Shown one piece after another: positions 1-8,497 of a stretch of 56,295 nt of DNA. Source of the stretch: Xanthobacteraceae bacterium (GTDB taxonomy: Bacteria > Pseudomonadota > Alphaproteobacteria > Rhizobiales > Xanthobacteraceae). The stretch spans positions 1 through 56,295 of the forward strand of contig JASHPU010000267.1 of assembly GCA_030037885.1 (NCBI GenBank). The letters are read 5' to 3'. The notes beneath the pieces were generated by a model, which worked only from the letters and a program-made list of their open reading frames with translations, did not search any database and was not told the origin of the DNA. The translations under genes and the position numbers were made by a program. Each line of letters starts with the position of its first letter. Position 1 is the first letter of the stretch.

Positions 1-360
1 CAGGGCCGCACCTGGCAGGATCTGCGCGTCGACCGTTTCTCGCCGTTCACCTACGGCCGCGACATCAAGGTCTCGCCGCAGGACCCGAGCACGCTTTACG
101 CCTGCCTGTCGGTCGCCGCCTCGTCCAAAGATGGCGCGCTCTATCGCAGCAACGACGTCGGCAAGACGTGGCGGCGCTTCGACAAGGTGCAGCCGCACGG
201 CACGCTGATGTCGGTCGCGCTGCATGGGCGCGACGCGGCGCAAGTCTATGTGGCTGCGCGCTACGGCGAAGTATTCGGCACGCCGGACGGCGGCGAAACC
301 TGGCGGGAGATGCCGCTGCCGGCCGGCGTGCAGCACATTTACGCGCTGGCCTGCGGGTGA
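1..360 (+). CDS. BNR/Asp-box beta-propeller protein, C-terminal part (5' truncated)
   Basis: Reading frame 1 is open from the first base to a TGA at 358-360 and gives the last 119 residues of a protein whose start lies outside the window. It contains repeated Asp-box-like motifs of BNR/sialidase-type beta-propellers: GRTWQDL at the very start, SNDVGKTWRRF near residues 49-59 and TPDGGETWREM near residues 95-105. Such propellers occur in exo-alpha-sialidases, YCF48-like proteins and many uncharacterised glycosyl-hydrolase-like proteins. The fragment shows no catalytic residue that would decide between them, so only the fold is supported. It is followed convergently by a DUF3297 gene. Confidence 0.75.
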   Translation, partial: QGRTWQDLRVDRFSPFTYGRDIKVSPQDPSTLYACLSVAASSKDGALYRSNDVGKTWRRFDKVQPHGTLMSVALHGRDAAQVYVAARYGEVFGTPDGGETWREMPLPAGVQHIYALACG

Positions 361-417
361 GGCTTGCCCATACGTTTTCTCAAGACCCGATGCGGCCCGA
401 TCGGCGACAATGCCCGC

Positions 418-678
418 TTATGATTTTGTATCCTTGAAATAGGGCTCGACCTTGCCGGTCAGCTTGATGGTGAGCGGATTGCCGTAGCGGTCCTTGGCCT
501 TGCCGGCGGGCACGCGCACCCAGCCTTCGCTGACGCAATATTCCTCGACGTTGGTCTTTTCGGCGCCGCGGAAGCGTATGCCGATGTCGCGCTTGAGCGC
601 CTCGGCGTCGTAATACGGGCTGCGCGGATCGTTCGACAGGTGGTCGGGCGGGCTATCGGCGATATTATCGTCAGGCAT
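418..678 (-). CDS. DUF3297 family protein
   Basis: Small soluble protein of 86 residues beginning MPDDNIADSPPDHLSNDP. The core (DAEALKRDIGIRFRGAEK and EGWVRVPAGKAKDRYGNP) looks like the conserved DUF3297 family, whose function is unknown. The frame is open further upstream to 726, but that extension runs into a GTCATTGCGAG intergenic repeat and is not protein-like, so the ATG at 678 is preferred. No signal peptide or membrane segment is seen. It is convergent with the BNR gene and divergent from bioB. Confidence 0.8.
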   Translation of the reverse strand: MPDDNIADSPPDHLSNDPRSPYYDAEALKRDIGIRFRGAEKTNVEEYCVSEGWVRVPAGKAKDRYGNPLTIKLTGKVEPYFKDTKS

Positions 679-718
679 CTTTGCTTTGTAGCATGATGAA
701 GGTAAGCAGATACAGAAA

Positions 719-745
719 ATCGTCATTGCGAGGAGCGATCGCCAA
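719..745. repeat. Truncated copy of the GTCATTGCGAG intergenic repeat
   Basis: The sequence begins CGTCATTGCGAGGAGCGAT, the left arm of the repeat family also seen at 18577 and 27372. The usual right arm (GCGAAGCAATCC) is not found here, so this is a half element lying between the DUF3297 gene and bioB. Confidence 0.5.
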
Positions 746-798
746 AAGCCGTATCGCCACGATTCCTCAGTCTCCGTTGCGCTCGTAGCCTAGATTTT

Positions 799-1875
799 AT
801 GCGGCCGTTGTTCAGGCTAGAGTGCGTTCGGCAAAGCGAGGATACGAAAGTGGCAGAGACCGCAGACATCGCGCAGCGATTGGCAACCGAACCGTGGCCC
901 GGCGATGCGGACGCGGCCCAGCCTGCTCCGGTTCGCCAGGACTGGACGCGCGCACAAGTCCGCGTGCTGTTCGATCTGCCGTTCCCGGAGTTGATCTATC
1001 GCGCGCAGACCGTGCATCGGCAGAATTTCGATGCAGCCGCGGTGCAGATTTCGACGCTGTTGTCGATCAAGACCGGCGGCTGTCCGGAGGATTGCGCCTA
1101 TTGTCCGCAGAGCGCGCGCTACGACACCGGCGTGCGCGCCGAGAAGCTGATGAGCCGCGATGCCGTGCTTGACGAGGCACGCGCCGCGCAAGCGGCCGGC
1201 GCCAGCCGATTTTGCATGGGCGCCGCGTGGCGCGAGCCGAAGGACCGCGACCTCGACGCCGTGTGTTCCATGGTCGAGGGCGTCAAGGCTTTGGGGCTCG
1301 AAACCTGTGCGACGCTCGGCATGCTCAGCGCCACGCAGGCGCGCCGGCTCAAAGACAGCGGCCTCGACTATTACAATCACAACCTCGACACCGCGCCGGA
1401 GTTTTATGGCGAGATCATCACCACGCGCACTTATCAGGATCGTCTGGCCACGCTCGGCCACGTGCGCGCCGCCGGCATCCACGTCTGCTGCGGCGGCATC
1501 GTCGGCATGGGCGAAACGCGCGAAGGCCGCGTCGGCATGATCGCCACCTTGGCGAGCCTGCCGGCGCATCCGGAATCGGTGCCGATCAACATGCTGGTGC
1601 GCGTCGCCGGCACGCCGCTCGCCGACGTGCAGAAACTCGAACCGCTCGAATTCGTCCGCACCGTCGCGGCCGCCCGCATCACCATGCCGCGCTCGGTCGT
1701 TCGGCTTTCCGCCGGCCGCGAGGACATGAGCGCAGAGACGCAGGCATTGTGCTTTCTCGCCGGCGCCAATTCGATCTTCTACGGGCCGAAGCTGTTGACG
1801 ACGCCCAATCCCGGACCGGACCGAGATCGCGAGTTGATGGAGCGATTGGGGCTGCGGTCGATGCAATCAAATTAA
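799..1875 (+). CDS. bioB: Biotin synthase
   Basis: Radical SAM enzyme that inserts sulfur into dethiobiotin, the last step of biotin synthesis. The 358-residue frame carries the radical-SAM cluster motif CX3CX2C at C95, C99 and C102 ([10 protein letters not shown]), followed by family blocks around [29 protein letters not shown] and SAGREDMS. Length is close to the usual 310-350. The true start may be the GTG at 850 (341 residues), because residues 1-17 look unconserved and GCGAGG lies just upstream of that GTG. No other bio genes are adjacent, so this is a solitary bioB in this window. Confidence 0.95.
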   Translation: MRPLFRLECVRQSEDTKVAETADIAQRLATEPWPGDADAAQPAPVRQDWTRAQVRVLFDLPFPELIYRAQTVHRQNFDAAAVQISTLLSIKTGGCPEDCAYCPQSARYDTGVRAEKLMSRDAVLDEARAAQAAGASRFCMGAAWREPKDRDLDAVCSMVEGVKALGLETCATLGMLSATQARRLKDSGLDYYNHNLDTAPEFYGEIITTRTYQDRLATLGHVRAAGIHVCCGGIVGMGETREGRVGMIATLASLPAHPESVPINMLVRVAGTPLADVQKLEPLEFVRTVAAARITMPRSVVRLSAGREDMSAETQALCFLAGANSIFYGPKLLTTPNPGPDRDRELMERLGLRSMQSN

Positions 1876-1901
1876 GGGCTGGGTTGATGTATATACGCGG
1901 A

Positions 1902-1945
1902 TTGACATAGCTCTGATAGAGTATTACATTGTAAAAAATGGAGAG
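1902..1945 (+). promoter_or_regulatory. Promoter and RBS of the vapBC operon
   Basis: A -35 TTGACA at 1902-1907 is separated by 17 bases from a -10-like TACATT at 1925-1930. A Shine-Dalgarno GGAGAG at 1940-1945 lies five bases before the antitoxin ATG. VapB antitoxins usually autorepress at palindromes overlapping such a promoter; CTCTGATAGAG at 1911-1921 is a candidate short palindrome in the spacer. Confidence 0.6.
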
Positions 1946-1950
1946 CACTC

Positions 1951-2187
1951 ATGCCGCGGACTCGTGCTTTCAAATCCGGCAATAGCCAAGCAGTCCGTAT
2001 TCCGGCGGAACTAGCCTATTCCGACACCGATATGGATCTGGAAATAAGTCGACTCGGCGACGTCATCACGATTTTTCCGGCCCGCAACAGCATGAGCGAG
2101 GTTGTGGCCGCGCTCCGGCGGATGCCGAAACCTCGAAGCGTTGAAAAACGGCAGCCGACCCAAGTTCCTGTTCGTCGGCGCCACTAG
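1951..2187 (+). CDS. vapB: VapB-type antitoxin (SpoVT/AbrB swapped-hairpin fold)
   Basis: A 78-residue protein starting MPRTRAFKSGNSQAVRIP, the characteristic N-terminal DNA-binding strand of VapB/MazE-like AbrB-fold antitoxins (FKSGNSQAVRIPAE). The C-terminal half is basic and probably wraps the toxin. The start is fixed by GGAGAG at 1940-1945. The stop at 2187 is 17 bases before the GTG of the PIN-domain toxin, the usual two-gene operon. By analogy the pair binds its own promoter through VapB. Confidence 0.85.
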   Translation: MPRTRAFKSGNSQAVRIPAELAYSDTDMDLEISRLGDVITIFPARNSMSEVVAALRRMPKPRSVEKRQPTQVPVRRRH

Positions 2188-2204
2188 TTTTCGGCGTTAC
2201 GGCT

Positions 2205-2597
2205 GTGCCGTACCTGATAGATACCAATATCGCAATCCATGCTCGGGACGGCACAGAATCCGTGCTTGAAAAATTAGCCGAGCACGGCAATGAGGTGCTG
2301 TTGTCTGCATTGAGCCTCGCAGAATTGCAGCGCGGCATCTACAAAGATTCCAAGTTCACCGCCATCAGGCACAAGCGTCTGGAGGTCTTGCTCCGGGGGT
2401 TGCCGGTCCTGCCGTTTGATGCTGCGGCAGCCGTTGTGTATGGCAGCATTATTGCGCAATGCGGCTGGGCGAGAGGACGAGACTACGATCGCATGATTGC
2501 GGCGCACGCGATCAGCAGCGGCTGCGTTCTCGCGACTAACAATGTAGCCGATTTCCGCGATATTCCGGGATTGTCCATTGAAAATTGGGTGCTCTGA
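2205..2597 (+). CDS. vapC: VapC-type PIN-domain ribonuclease toxin
   Basis: A 130-residue PIN-domain protein, a metal-dependent RNase that typically cleaves tRNA or rRNA when freed from its antitoxin. Acidic active-site residues are visible at D6 (YLIDTNI), E40 (SLAELQRG), D95 (RDYDRMIAAHA) and D116 (NNVADF). Initiation appears to be GTG at 2205, because no in-frame ATG precedes the conserved D6. It is cotranscribed with vapB. All four residues are intact, so the toxin is probably active. Confidence 0.88.
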   Translation: MPYLIDTNIAIHARDGTESVLEKLAEHGNEVLLSALSLAELQRGIYKDSKFTAIRHKRLEVLLRGLPVLPFDAAAAVVYGSIIAQCGWARGRDYDRMIAAHAISSGCVLATNNVADFRDIPGLSIENWVL

Positions 2598-2633
2598 TCA
2601 GTGGTCGATCGGGGTGCGCACACGTCGTCTTCC

Positions 2634-4226
2634 CTAAACCCCCGCCGCCCCGCCATCCGCACGCGGATCGTGCGCGCCTTCGCAAGCGCCGTTGGCATGC
2701 AGCACCACGGCGCCGGCGTGGCCCATGACGTCGGAGTAGGGCTCGTCCAAAACTTCCACGTCGTGGCCGGCGGCGCCGAGCGCCTCGATGAGATGGCCGT
2801 CGAAGCGCGGTTCGAGGCGCAACGTGGTGCGCGGGTTGCCCCAGGTGTGGCCCAACACCCAGCGCGGCCGGTCGATGGCGTCGGCGAGCGGCTGGCGAAA
2901 ATTGACGTGGCGGGTGAACAGCGCGCTCTGCGTCTGCGGCTGGCCGTCGCCGCCCATGCAGCCATAGGCCATGATGCGGCCGTTCCCAAGCACCGCGAGC
3001 GCCGGATTGAGCGTGTGGAACGGCAGCCGTCCGGGCGCGAGCAGGTTGAGCGCGCCGGCTTCGAGCGAAAAGCTGGCGCCGCGGTTCTGCATCAACAGCC
3101 CGGTGCGCGGCAGCACCAGGCCGGAGCCGAATTCCCAGTACAGCGACTGGATGTAAGACACGACGAGGCCGCTGGCGTCGGCGGCGCCCATCCAGACCGT
3201 GTCGCTCTCGCCTTCGCGAAGCACCCACGGCGCTGCCTTGCGGCGGTCGATCTTCATCGCTTCGCCGGCGATGAAACGCTCGTCCAGGTAGCGCTCCAGC
3301 GGCTGCGGCAGCCGGTACGGATCGGTGACGGCGCGGTCGCGCACCCGCAACGCCCGCTTGGTGGCTTCGACCAACAGATGGACGTGATCGAAACCTTCGG
3401 CCGTGGTGACGCCAAGCCGCTCGAACAAGGCGAGGATCATCAGCGCCACCACGCCCTGGGTCGGCGCATCGGTGTTGTAGAGGGCGCCGGCCGGCAGCGT
3501 GAGGCGCAGCGGCTCGGCGAGCGTGGCGGCGTATTGCTTGAGGTCATCGCGGGTGACCGGGCTGCCCAGCCGTTCGAGATCGACCGCGATCTCGCGGCCG
3601 ACATCGCCGCGATAAAAATCGTCGAGCCCGGCGTCGGCGATATGGGCCAAGGTGCCGGCAAGCTTTTCCTGCTTGAGCGTGGCGCCCACTTCCGGGGTCT
3701 TGCCGTCCAAGAGAAAGGTCGCGGCAAAGCCGTGCACGCCCGACAGTTCGGCGAGATAGGTCGCGGTGAGCCGGTTCTGGCTGCGCGTGACCTTGTAGCC
3801 GTTGCGGGCATGGCCGACGGCGGGGCTGAGCAGAAGCGTGAGCGGCAGCTTGCCGCCATGCGCCCGGGCCACTTCGAGCGCCAGCATCCAGCCGCCGACG
3901 GCGCCCGGCACGGTGAGGGCGGCGAGCGGACCGCGCGGTGGAATGGTCTCGTCGCTTTCGCGATAGAGTTCGGGCCGCGCCTCGTACCCGGCAGGGCCCG
4001 CCGCCATGATGGCGCGCACGCGGCCCGATGGCTCGTGGATCAGCCAAAAACCGTCGCCGCCCAGATGATTCATGTGCGGATAGACCGCCGCGATGGTCGC
4101 CGCCATCGCCACCATGGCTTCGAGCGCATTGCCGCCATCGGCGAGAACCGCGCGGCCGTCCTCGACGGCGGAAAAATGCGGCGCGCAGACCACACCGCGG
4201 CGATGACCGGCGCTGTACAGGTCCAT
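2634..4226 (-). CDS. Gamma-glutamyltransferase family protein
   Basis: A 530-residue Ntn-hydrolase of the gamma-glutamyltranspeptidase family (typical length 500-580). These enzymes self-cleave before a threonine that becomes the nucleophile. Here the probable site is T343 in GESDTVWMGAADASG, compared with TTH in classic Ggt; the D-T-V-W version suggests a divergent subfamily with an uncertain substrate. Other family blocks are GGNALEAMVAMAAT near residue 30, the glycine-rich MGGDGQPQT block and the C-terminal VLGHTWGNPRTT region. No signal peptide is evident, unlike periplasmic Ggt. The neighbouring M3 peptidase is in the same orientation but 190 bases upstream, separated by repeats. Confidence 0.85.
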   Translation of the reverse strand: MDLYSAGHRRGVVCAPHFSAVEDGRAVLADGGNALEAMVAMAATIAAVYPHMNHLGGDGFWLIHEPSGRVRAIMAAGPAGYEARPELYRESDETIPPRGPLAALTVPGAVGGWMLALEVARAHGGKLPLTLLLSPAVGHARNGYKVTRSQNRLTATYLAELSGVHGFAATFLLDGKTPEVGATLKQEKLAGTLAHIADAGLDDFYRGDVGREIAVDLERLGSPVTRDDLKQYAATLAEPLRLTLPAGALYNTDAPTQGVVALMILALFERLGVTTAEGFDHVHLLVEATKRALRVRDRAVTDPYRLPQPLERYLDERFIAGEAMKIDRRKAAPWVLREGESDTVWMGAADASGLVVSYIQSLYWEFGSGLVLPRTGLLMQNRGASFSLEAGALNLLAPGRLPFHTLNPALAVLGNGRIMAYGCMGGDGQPQTQSALFTRHVNFRQPLADAIDRPRWVLGHTWGNPRTTLRLEPRFDGHLIEALGAAGHDVEVLDEPYSDVMGHAGAVVLHANGACEGAHDPRADGGAAGV

Positions 4227-4244
4227 GTGGTCAGCCCATGCTTC

Positions 4245-4273
4245 CGCTCATTCCCGCGCAAGCGGGAATCCAG
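4245..4273. repeat. dRS3-like palindromic repeat, copy 1
   Basis: The core is ATTCCCGCGCAAGCGGGAAT at 4250-4269, matching the ATTCCC-N8-GGGAAT pattern of neisserial dRS3 elements. The full 29 bases are identical (reverse complement) to 34194-34222 and 37521-37549. It lies between the gamma-glutamyltransferase start and the M3 peptidase stop. Confidence 0.85.
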
Positions 4274-4303
4274 AGGGAGCGCACACCGATTGCAGTGAGG
4301 TTA

Positions 4304-4399
4304 CTGGGTTCCCGCTTTCCGCCTTCGCGCGATGCGCTTCGGCGGATTGCAAACCCGCCGTAGCTCGCCAAGCGAGCGTAGGCGGGTCGCGGGAACGAG
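4304..4399. repeat. Composite repeat: TTCCCGC/GCGGGAA host with 73-nt passenger
   Basis: The host arms are TTCCCGC (4309-4315) and GCGGGAA (4389-4395). Between them is a 73-nt module (4316-4388) that begins TTTCCGCCTTCGCGC and ends GCGTAGGCGGGTC, with its own terminal inverted repeat CCGCCT/AGGCGG. The same 73-nt module, in reverse complement, is inside a different host repeat at 27385-27457. Confidence 0.75.
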
Positions 4400-4417
4400 G
4401 GATAGATGTCGGCCGCA

Positions 4418-6490
4418 TCACGCGGTCACCTTCTCGGCGTCGGCAAAGCCGCGCTTGCGCAGGAGCGCATCGGCGCTCGGCAGGCGGCCGCGAAATGCCT
4501 TGTAGGCTTCGGCCGGATCGCGCGAGCCGCCGGCGGCATAGATGAAATCATGCAGCCGCTTCGCCGTGGCGGGATCGAACACGTCGCCGGTTTTCTCAAA
4601 CGCTTCGAACGCGTCGGCGTCGAGCACTTCCGACCACATGTAGCTGTAATAGCCGGCCGCATAGCCGCCGCCGGCGAAGATATGGGCGAAATGCGGCGGC
4701 CGGTGCCGCATCGCGATCTCGTCCGGCATGCCGATGCGGCCGAGCGCATCGGTCTCGAACGCGGCGGGATCGACGTCTCGCGGCTCGGACAGCGAATGGA
4801 AATCGAGATCGACCATCGCGCAGGCGACGTATTCGACCGTGGCAAAGCCGCGATTGAAATTGCGCGCCGCGATCAGCCGCTGCAGCAGCGCCTCGGGCAT
4901 CGGCTCGCCGGTCCGATAATGCAGCGCGAAGCGGCGCAACAAATCCGGCTGTTCGAGCCAATGCTCGTAAAGCTGCGACGGCAGTTCGACGAAGTCGGTG
5001 GCGACGTTGGTGCCGGCAATTTCCGGATACGTCACGTTGGAAAGGAGTCCGTGCAGGGCGTGGCCGAATTCGTGAAACAGCGTGTGGGCGTCGTCGAAGC
5101 TGAGCAGCGTCGGCTCGCCGTCGGCGGCCTTGGCAAAGTTGCAGACGTTGACGATGTGCGGCCGCACTTCACCGACAAGCTTTTCCTGGTCGCGCAGCGA
5201 GGTCATCCAGGCACCGCTGCGCTTGGACGGCCGCGCGAAATAGTCGCCGAAGAATAGCCCGACCGGCGCGTCGTCGCGGCCGCGCACTTCCCAGACCCGC
5301 ACGTCGGGATGCCAGACCGGAATGTCGCGCAGCGGCCGGAAGGTGAGACCGAACAGCCGCCCTGCCGTATAGAAGGCGGCCTCGATCACGCGCTCCAGGC
5401 TGAGATACGGCTTGACGGCGGCCTCATCGATTTCGCAGCGCCGTTGCCGCAGCTTTTCCGCGTAGTAACGCCAATCCCACGGCGCCAGCTTGAAATTGCC
5501 GCCGCTCTCCTGGATCAGCGCTTGCAGGTCGTCGCGGTCGGCCAGCGCCTTTTGCCGCGCGCGGGTCCAGACCGTGTCGAGCAGGCCGCGCACGGCGTCG
5601 GGCGTCTTCGCCATGGCATCATCGAGCCGGTAATGGGCGAAATCCGCAAAGCCGAGCAGCCGGGCGCGCTCGGCGCGCAGCCGCACCATTTCGGCGATGA
5701 TCGCCTTGTTGTCGGTTGGGCCGCCATTGTCGCCGCGCATGATGAAGGCCCGGAACGCTTTCTCCCGCAGATCGCGGCGTTCGGAAAATTGCAAAAACGA
5801 TTCGACGCTCGATCGCGACAGGGTGAGCGCATAGCCGTCGAGGCCGCGCTCCTTGGCCTCCGCCTTCATGGCTTCGCGCATGAAGCCGGGCAGCCCGATG
5901 AGCTCCGACTGGCCGTGCAGCGACAGCACGAAGGCCTGCTCCTCAGCCAGCACGTTTTGGCTGAAGGCAGTGCCGAGCGCCGCGAGGCGCTCGATGATCT
6001 CTGCCAGGCGCTTCTTGGCCGCGGCGTCGAGCCCGGCGCCGGCACGGCGGAAGCTGATGTGATAGCGCTCCAGCACGCGCTTCTGCTCGGCGGACAGACC
6101 GGGCATGTCGGCCGCATGCGCCAGCGCATCGACGCGGCGGAACAGCGCCGCGTTGGTGTGGATGGCGTTGAAATGGCGCGCAATCTGCGGGGCGATGTCG
6201 CGCTCGATCTCGAGCAGGGCGTCGTTGCTGTGAGCGCCCACCAGGACGTGGAAGATGTTGCCGACGCGGGTCAGGGCACGGCCGCTCCGCTCCATCGCGG
6301 CGATCGTGTTGGCGAAGGTCGGCGGCGCCGGATCGGCCGCAATGGCGGCGATTTCGGCCTCGTGCTCGGCCAGCGCACGCGCGTAAGCGTCGCGGAAATG
6401 TTCAGGGCTGATGTGGTCGAATGGCGGCACGCTGTCCGGCGTGTTCCACTCGGACAAAAGGGGGTTTTCGGGCGTGTCGATCCGGGTCAT
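4418..6490 (-). CDS. M3-family oligopeptidase (oligopeptidase A / peptidyl-dipeptidase Dcp type)
   Basis: Zinc metallopeptidase of 690 residues, the standard length for PrlC/Dcp enzymes, which degrade short peptides in the cytoplasm. The thermolysin-like motif HEFGHALH puts zinc ligands at H473 and H477 with catalytic E474. The third ligand is E502 in TDFVELPSQ, 29 residues after H473 as in Dcp. Upstream blocks such as FFGDYFARPSKRSGAW and downstream GGYAAGYYSYMWSEVL are typical of the family. The N-terminus (PENPLLSEWNTPDSVPPFDHI) matches family starts, so the ATG at 6490 is accepted. No signal peptide is seen. Confidence 0.93.
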   Translation of the reverse strand: MTRIDTPENPLLSEWNTPDSVPPFDHISPEHFRDAYARALAEHEAEIAAIAADPAPPTFANTIAAMERSGRALTRVGNIFHVLVGAHSNDALLEIERDIAPQIARHFNAIHTNAALFRRVDALAHAADMPGLSAEQKRVLERYHISFRRAGAGLDAAAKKRLAEIIERLAALGTAFSQNVLAEEQAFVLSLHGQSELIGLPGFMREAMKAEAKERGLDGYALTLSRSSVESFLQFSERRDLREKAFRAFIMRGDNGGPTDNKAIIAEMVRLRAERARLLGFADFAHYRLDDAMAKTPDAVRGLLDTVWTRARQKALADRDDLQALIQESGGNFKLAPWDWRYYAEKLRQRRCEIDEAAVKPYLSLERVIEAAFYTAGRLFGLTFRPLRDIPVWHPDVRVWEVRGRDDAPVGLFFGDYFARPSKRSGAWMTSLRDQEKLVGEVRPHIVNVCNFAKAADGEPTLLSFDDAHTLFHEFGHALHGLLSNVTYPEIAGTNVATDFVELPSQLYEHWLEQPDLLRRFALHYRTGEPMPEALLQRLIAARNFNRGFATVEYVACAMVDLDFHSLSEPRDVDPAAFETDALGRIGMPDEIAMRHRPPHFAHIFAGGGYAAGYYSYMWSEVLDADAFEAFEKTGDVFDPATAKRLHDFIYAAGGSRDPAEAYKAFRGRLPSADALLRKRGFADAEKVTA

Positions 6491-6576
6491 GGCAGGGTCT
6501 TAGCAAATGCGGTGGGGGCCGTGATATATGTCATGCAGCCAACAGCCTCCAGCCAATGGAGGAAGGAGAGCCAAAA

Positions 6577-7533
6577 ATGCCCCGCCACGCCCATTATGTG
6601 CCGCACGGCGTCATTCCGGCTGTCATCCTGCCGTTCAGCGACGACCTTGCCATCGACGAGAAGGGCTTTCGCGAGCACCTGCAGGACGTGGCGGCGGTCA
6701 AGGGGCTGTCGGCCGTCACCGTCAACGCGCACTCGACCGAGGTCGCCTCCTGCAGCTTCGACGAGCAGCGCCGCGTGCTCGACATCGCGCAGGACGAGAT
6801 CGGCGGCCGGCTGCCGCTCGTCAACGGCATCTGGGCCGACGGCAGTTTGGAGGCGGCGCGCATCGCCCGCATGGCCGAGCAGGGCGGCGCCTCGGCGCTC
6901 TTGGTGTTTCCGCCGGCCCCGTTCACCTTGGGCCAATCGCCCGCCATGGCGGTCGAGCATTTCCGGCGCATCGCCGATGCTTCGAGCCTGCCGCTGATCG
7001 TGTTCCAGTACCCGCTGGCCACCGGCCAGGGCTATCCGCGCGACACGCTCTTGAAAATGTGCGACGAGGTGCCGACCATCCGCGCCATCAAGGACTGGGC
7101 CGGCAACATCGCGCAGCACGAGATGCACGTGCGCGAGTTGCAAAGCCGCAGGCCGGCGGTCAACGTGCTCTCGACCCACAGCGCCTGGCTGTTGAGCTCG
7201 CTGGTGCTCGGCTGCAACGGGCTCCTCTCCGGCTCCGGCAGCGTGATCGCCGATCTGCAGTCGGCATTGTTCCAGGCGGTGCAGTCGAACGACCTCGCCG
7301 AGGCGCGGCGACTCAACGACCGCATCTATCCGCTTGCCCGCGTGTTCTACGCCGATCCCTGGGCCGACATGCACAATCGGATGAAGGAGGCGCTGGTGCT
7401 GCTCGGCCGGCTGCCGCGCGCCGTGGTGCGGCCGCCGCTGGTCAAGCTCGCCCGCGCCGAGGTCGAGCGCATCCGCGCCGCTCTGGTCGAGGCCGGCCTG
7501 CTGCCGCAAAAAGCCGCACGTGACGCGGCCTGA
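6577..7533 (+). CDS. Dihydrodipicolinate synthase (DapA) family lyase/aldolase
   Basis: A (beta/alpha)8 class I aldolase of 318 residues, in the DapA/NanA superfamily that works through a Schiff-base lysine. The lysine is K172 in RAIKDWAGN and the partner tyrosine is Y145 in VFQYPLATG. The strong Shine-Dalgarno GGAAGGAGAG at 6561-6570 fixes the ATG at 6577 and rules out the longer upstream reading. The motif around the lysine (KDWAGN, not KDSSGN) and the isolated position suggest a catabolic aldolase, not lysine synthesis; the substrate cannot be read from sequence. It is transcribed divergently from the M3 peptidase. Confidence 0.88.
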   Translation: MPRHAHYVPHGVIPAVILPFSDDLAIDEKGFREHLQDVAAVKGLSAVTVNAHSTEVASCSFDEQRRVLDIAQDEIGGRLPLVNGIWADGSLEAARIARMAEQGGASALLVFPPAPFTLGQSPAMAVEHFRRIADASSLPLIVFQYPLATGQGYPRDTLLKMCDEVPTIRAIKDWAGNIAQHEMHVRELQSRRPAVNVLSTHSAWLLSSLVLGCNGLLSGSGSVIADLQSALFQAVQSNDLAEARRLNDRIYPLARVFYADPWADMHNRMKEALVLLGRLPRAVVRPPLVKLARAEVERIRAALVEAGLLPQKAARDAA

Positions 7534-7534
7534 C

Positions 7535-7612
7535 CGTCATTCCGGGGCGCGCCCAACGGGTCCGGCCTCTGGCCGGCCCAATGGCAGGCTCCGGCGCGAG
7601 CCCGCAATCCAT
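7535..7612. repeat. Composite GTCATTCCGGGG repeat with CCAACGGGTCC passenger
   Basis: The host arms CGTCATTCCGGGGCGCG (from 7535) and GCGCGAGCCCGCAATCCAT (to 7612) flank a GC-rich module at about 7553-7594 beginning CCAACGGGTCCGGCC. Related modules lie in other hosts at 18589-18618 and 30624-30662. Confidence 0.7.
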
Positions 7613-7761
7613 GACCACAGTGTCTGTAGCGGCGCACGGACGCCATTCCTGCGAGGCTGAGCTTATGGATTCCGGCTCTCGCTCGCGTTTGCTCGCTCGG
7701 CCGGAAATGACGGCTGCGGGGCTTGAATTCGCGGCCCCTTTCCGCCTAACTGCTGGCCACC

Positions 7762-8016
7762 ATGAACGAAGCTCGTCCTTCGCGGCCCCGCCGCATCGTC
7801 TGGCAGAACGTGCTGACCGTGGTCAGCGCAGCGATCCTGATCAGCGCCGAAGTGTTCGGCGCCGCCTTTGCCGGCAGCTGGGCGATCGCCAACCTGATCG
7901 GGCTCGGTACGCTCGGCGCGCGCATTCTCGACTTGCTGTTCATGCTGTGCGGCGTCGCCGTGATGCTGCAGTTTCTGCGCGCCGCCAACCGCGTCGAGCC
8001 ATTCACTGCGGACTGA
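7762..8016 (+). CDS. Small membrane protein, two transmembrane helices
   Basis: An 84-residue protein with a short basic N-terminus (MNEARPSRPRRIVWQ), then two hydrophobic spans at roughly residues 17-45 (LTVVSAAILISAEVFGAAFA) and 52-70 (ILDLLFMLCGVAVMLQFL). The distribution of positive charge predicts both ends in the cytoplasm. I do not recognise a named family or function. It is separated from the DapA-like gene by a repeat and lies upstream of the long decarboxylase leader. Confidence 0.65.
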   Translation: MNEARPSRPRRIVWQNVLTVVSAAILISAEVFGAAFAGSWAIANLIGLGTLGARILDLLFMLCGVAVMLQFLRAANRVEPFTAD

Positions 8017-8159
8017 CAGCGTACACGCCGTCGCCGCGCGGTGGAGAATTCGCGCCGTTACGTTTCGTTAAGATCAAAACGCTTGCGAGCTCCCGCAAAA
8101 TCGCTTATCTGACGAATGCCCAATTTCGCACGTGCCTGTGGCCGTGTGTCGGTCGGTGG

Positions 8160-8480
8160 GCATCCGGACAAGAGGCCGGACAGCCGCCTAAGGAAGAAAC
8201 ACTACTTCCTTGCTCCCGCGACCGGCAGCCGGAGGCGAAACCGGCATAGCCCGCTCTCCACGGGCGACGCGGCTTAAAGCAACGACGGAAGGGCTTTTTT
8301 GGTTACTGCCGGCGCCAATGCCGGGGACACCGAAAGGGCTTGTCCTTCTTTGCCAGCCGTGCGGAACGGGATCTCCCCCATCCGGACCAAGGCAGCAACA
8401 ACTGCGATGCACTGGCTCCGCACGGTGCGGAACCCGCGCGCTCGCAGGAGGTTCACCTCGGCGGCTATGCCGTCGGCCGG
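8160..8480 (+). promoter_or_regulatory. Structured leader of the ornithine decarboxylase gene (speF-motif candidate)
   Basis: The 481 bases between 8016 and the decarboxylase ATG contain no convincing ORF but several hairpins: AAGGAAG/CTTCCTT at 8190-8196 and 8205-8211, GCCCG/CGGGC near 8249-8266, and a GTGCGGA/TCCGCAC pair spanning about 8359-8423. A GGGCTTTTTT tract near 8289-8299 could act as an attenuator. A conserved regulatory RNA named speF has been described upstream of ornithine decarboxylase genes in alphaproteobacteria. Position, length and gene context fit, but I could not score it against the covariance model. Confidence 0.55.
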
Positions 8481-8497
8481 ATAGGGGAGCTGGGTCC

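Noticed and set aside
2601-4298. 565-codon plus-strand frame opposite the gamma-glutamyltransferase gene
   Set aside because: Composition is typical of antisense frames and there is no RBS; the minus-strand frame carries clear family motifs.
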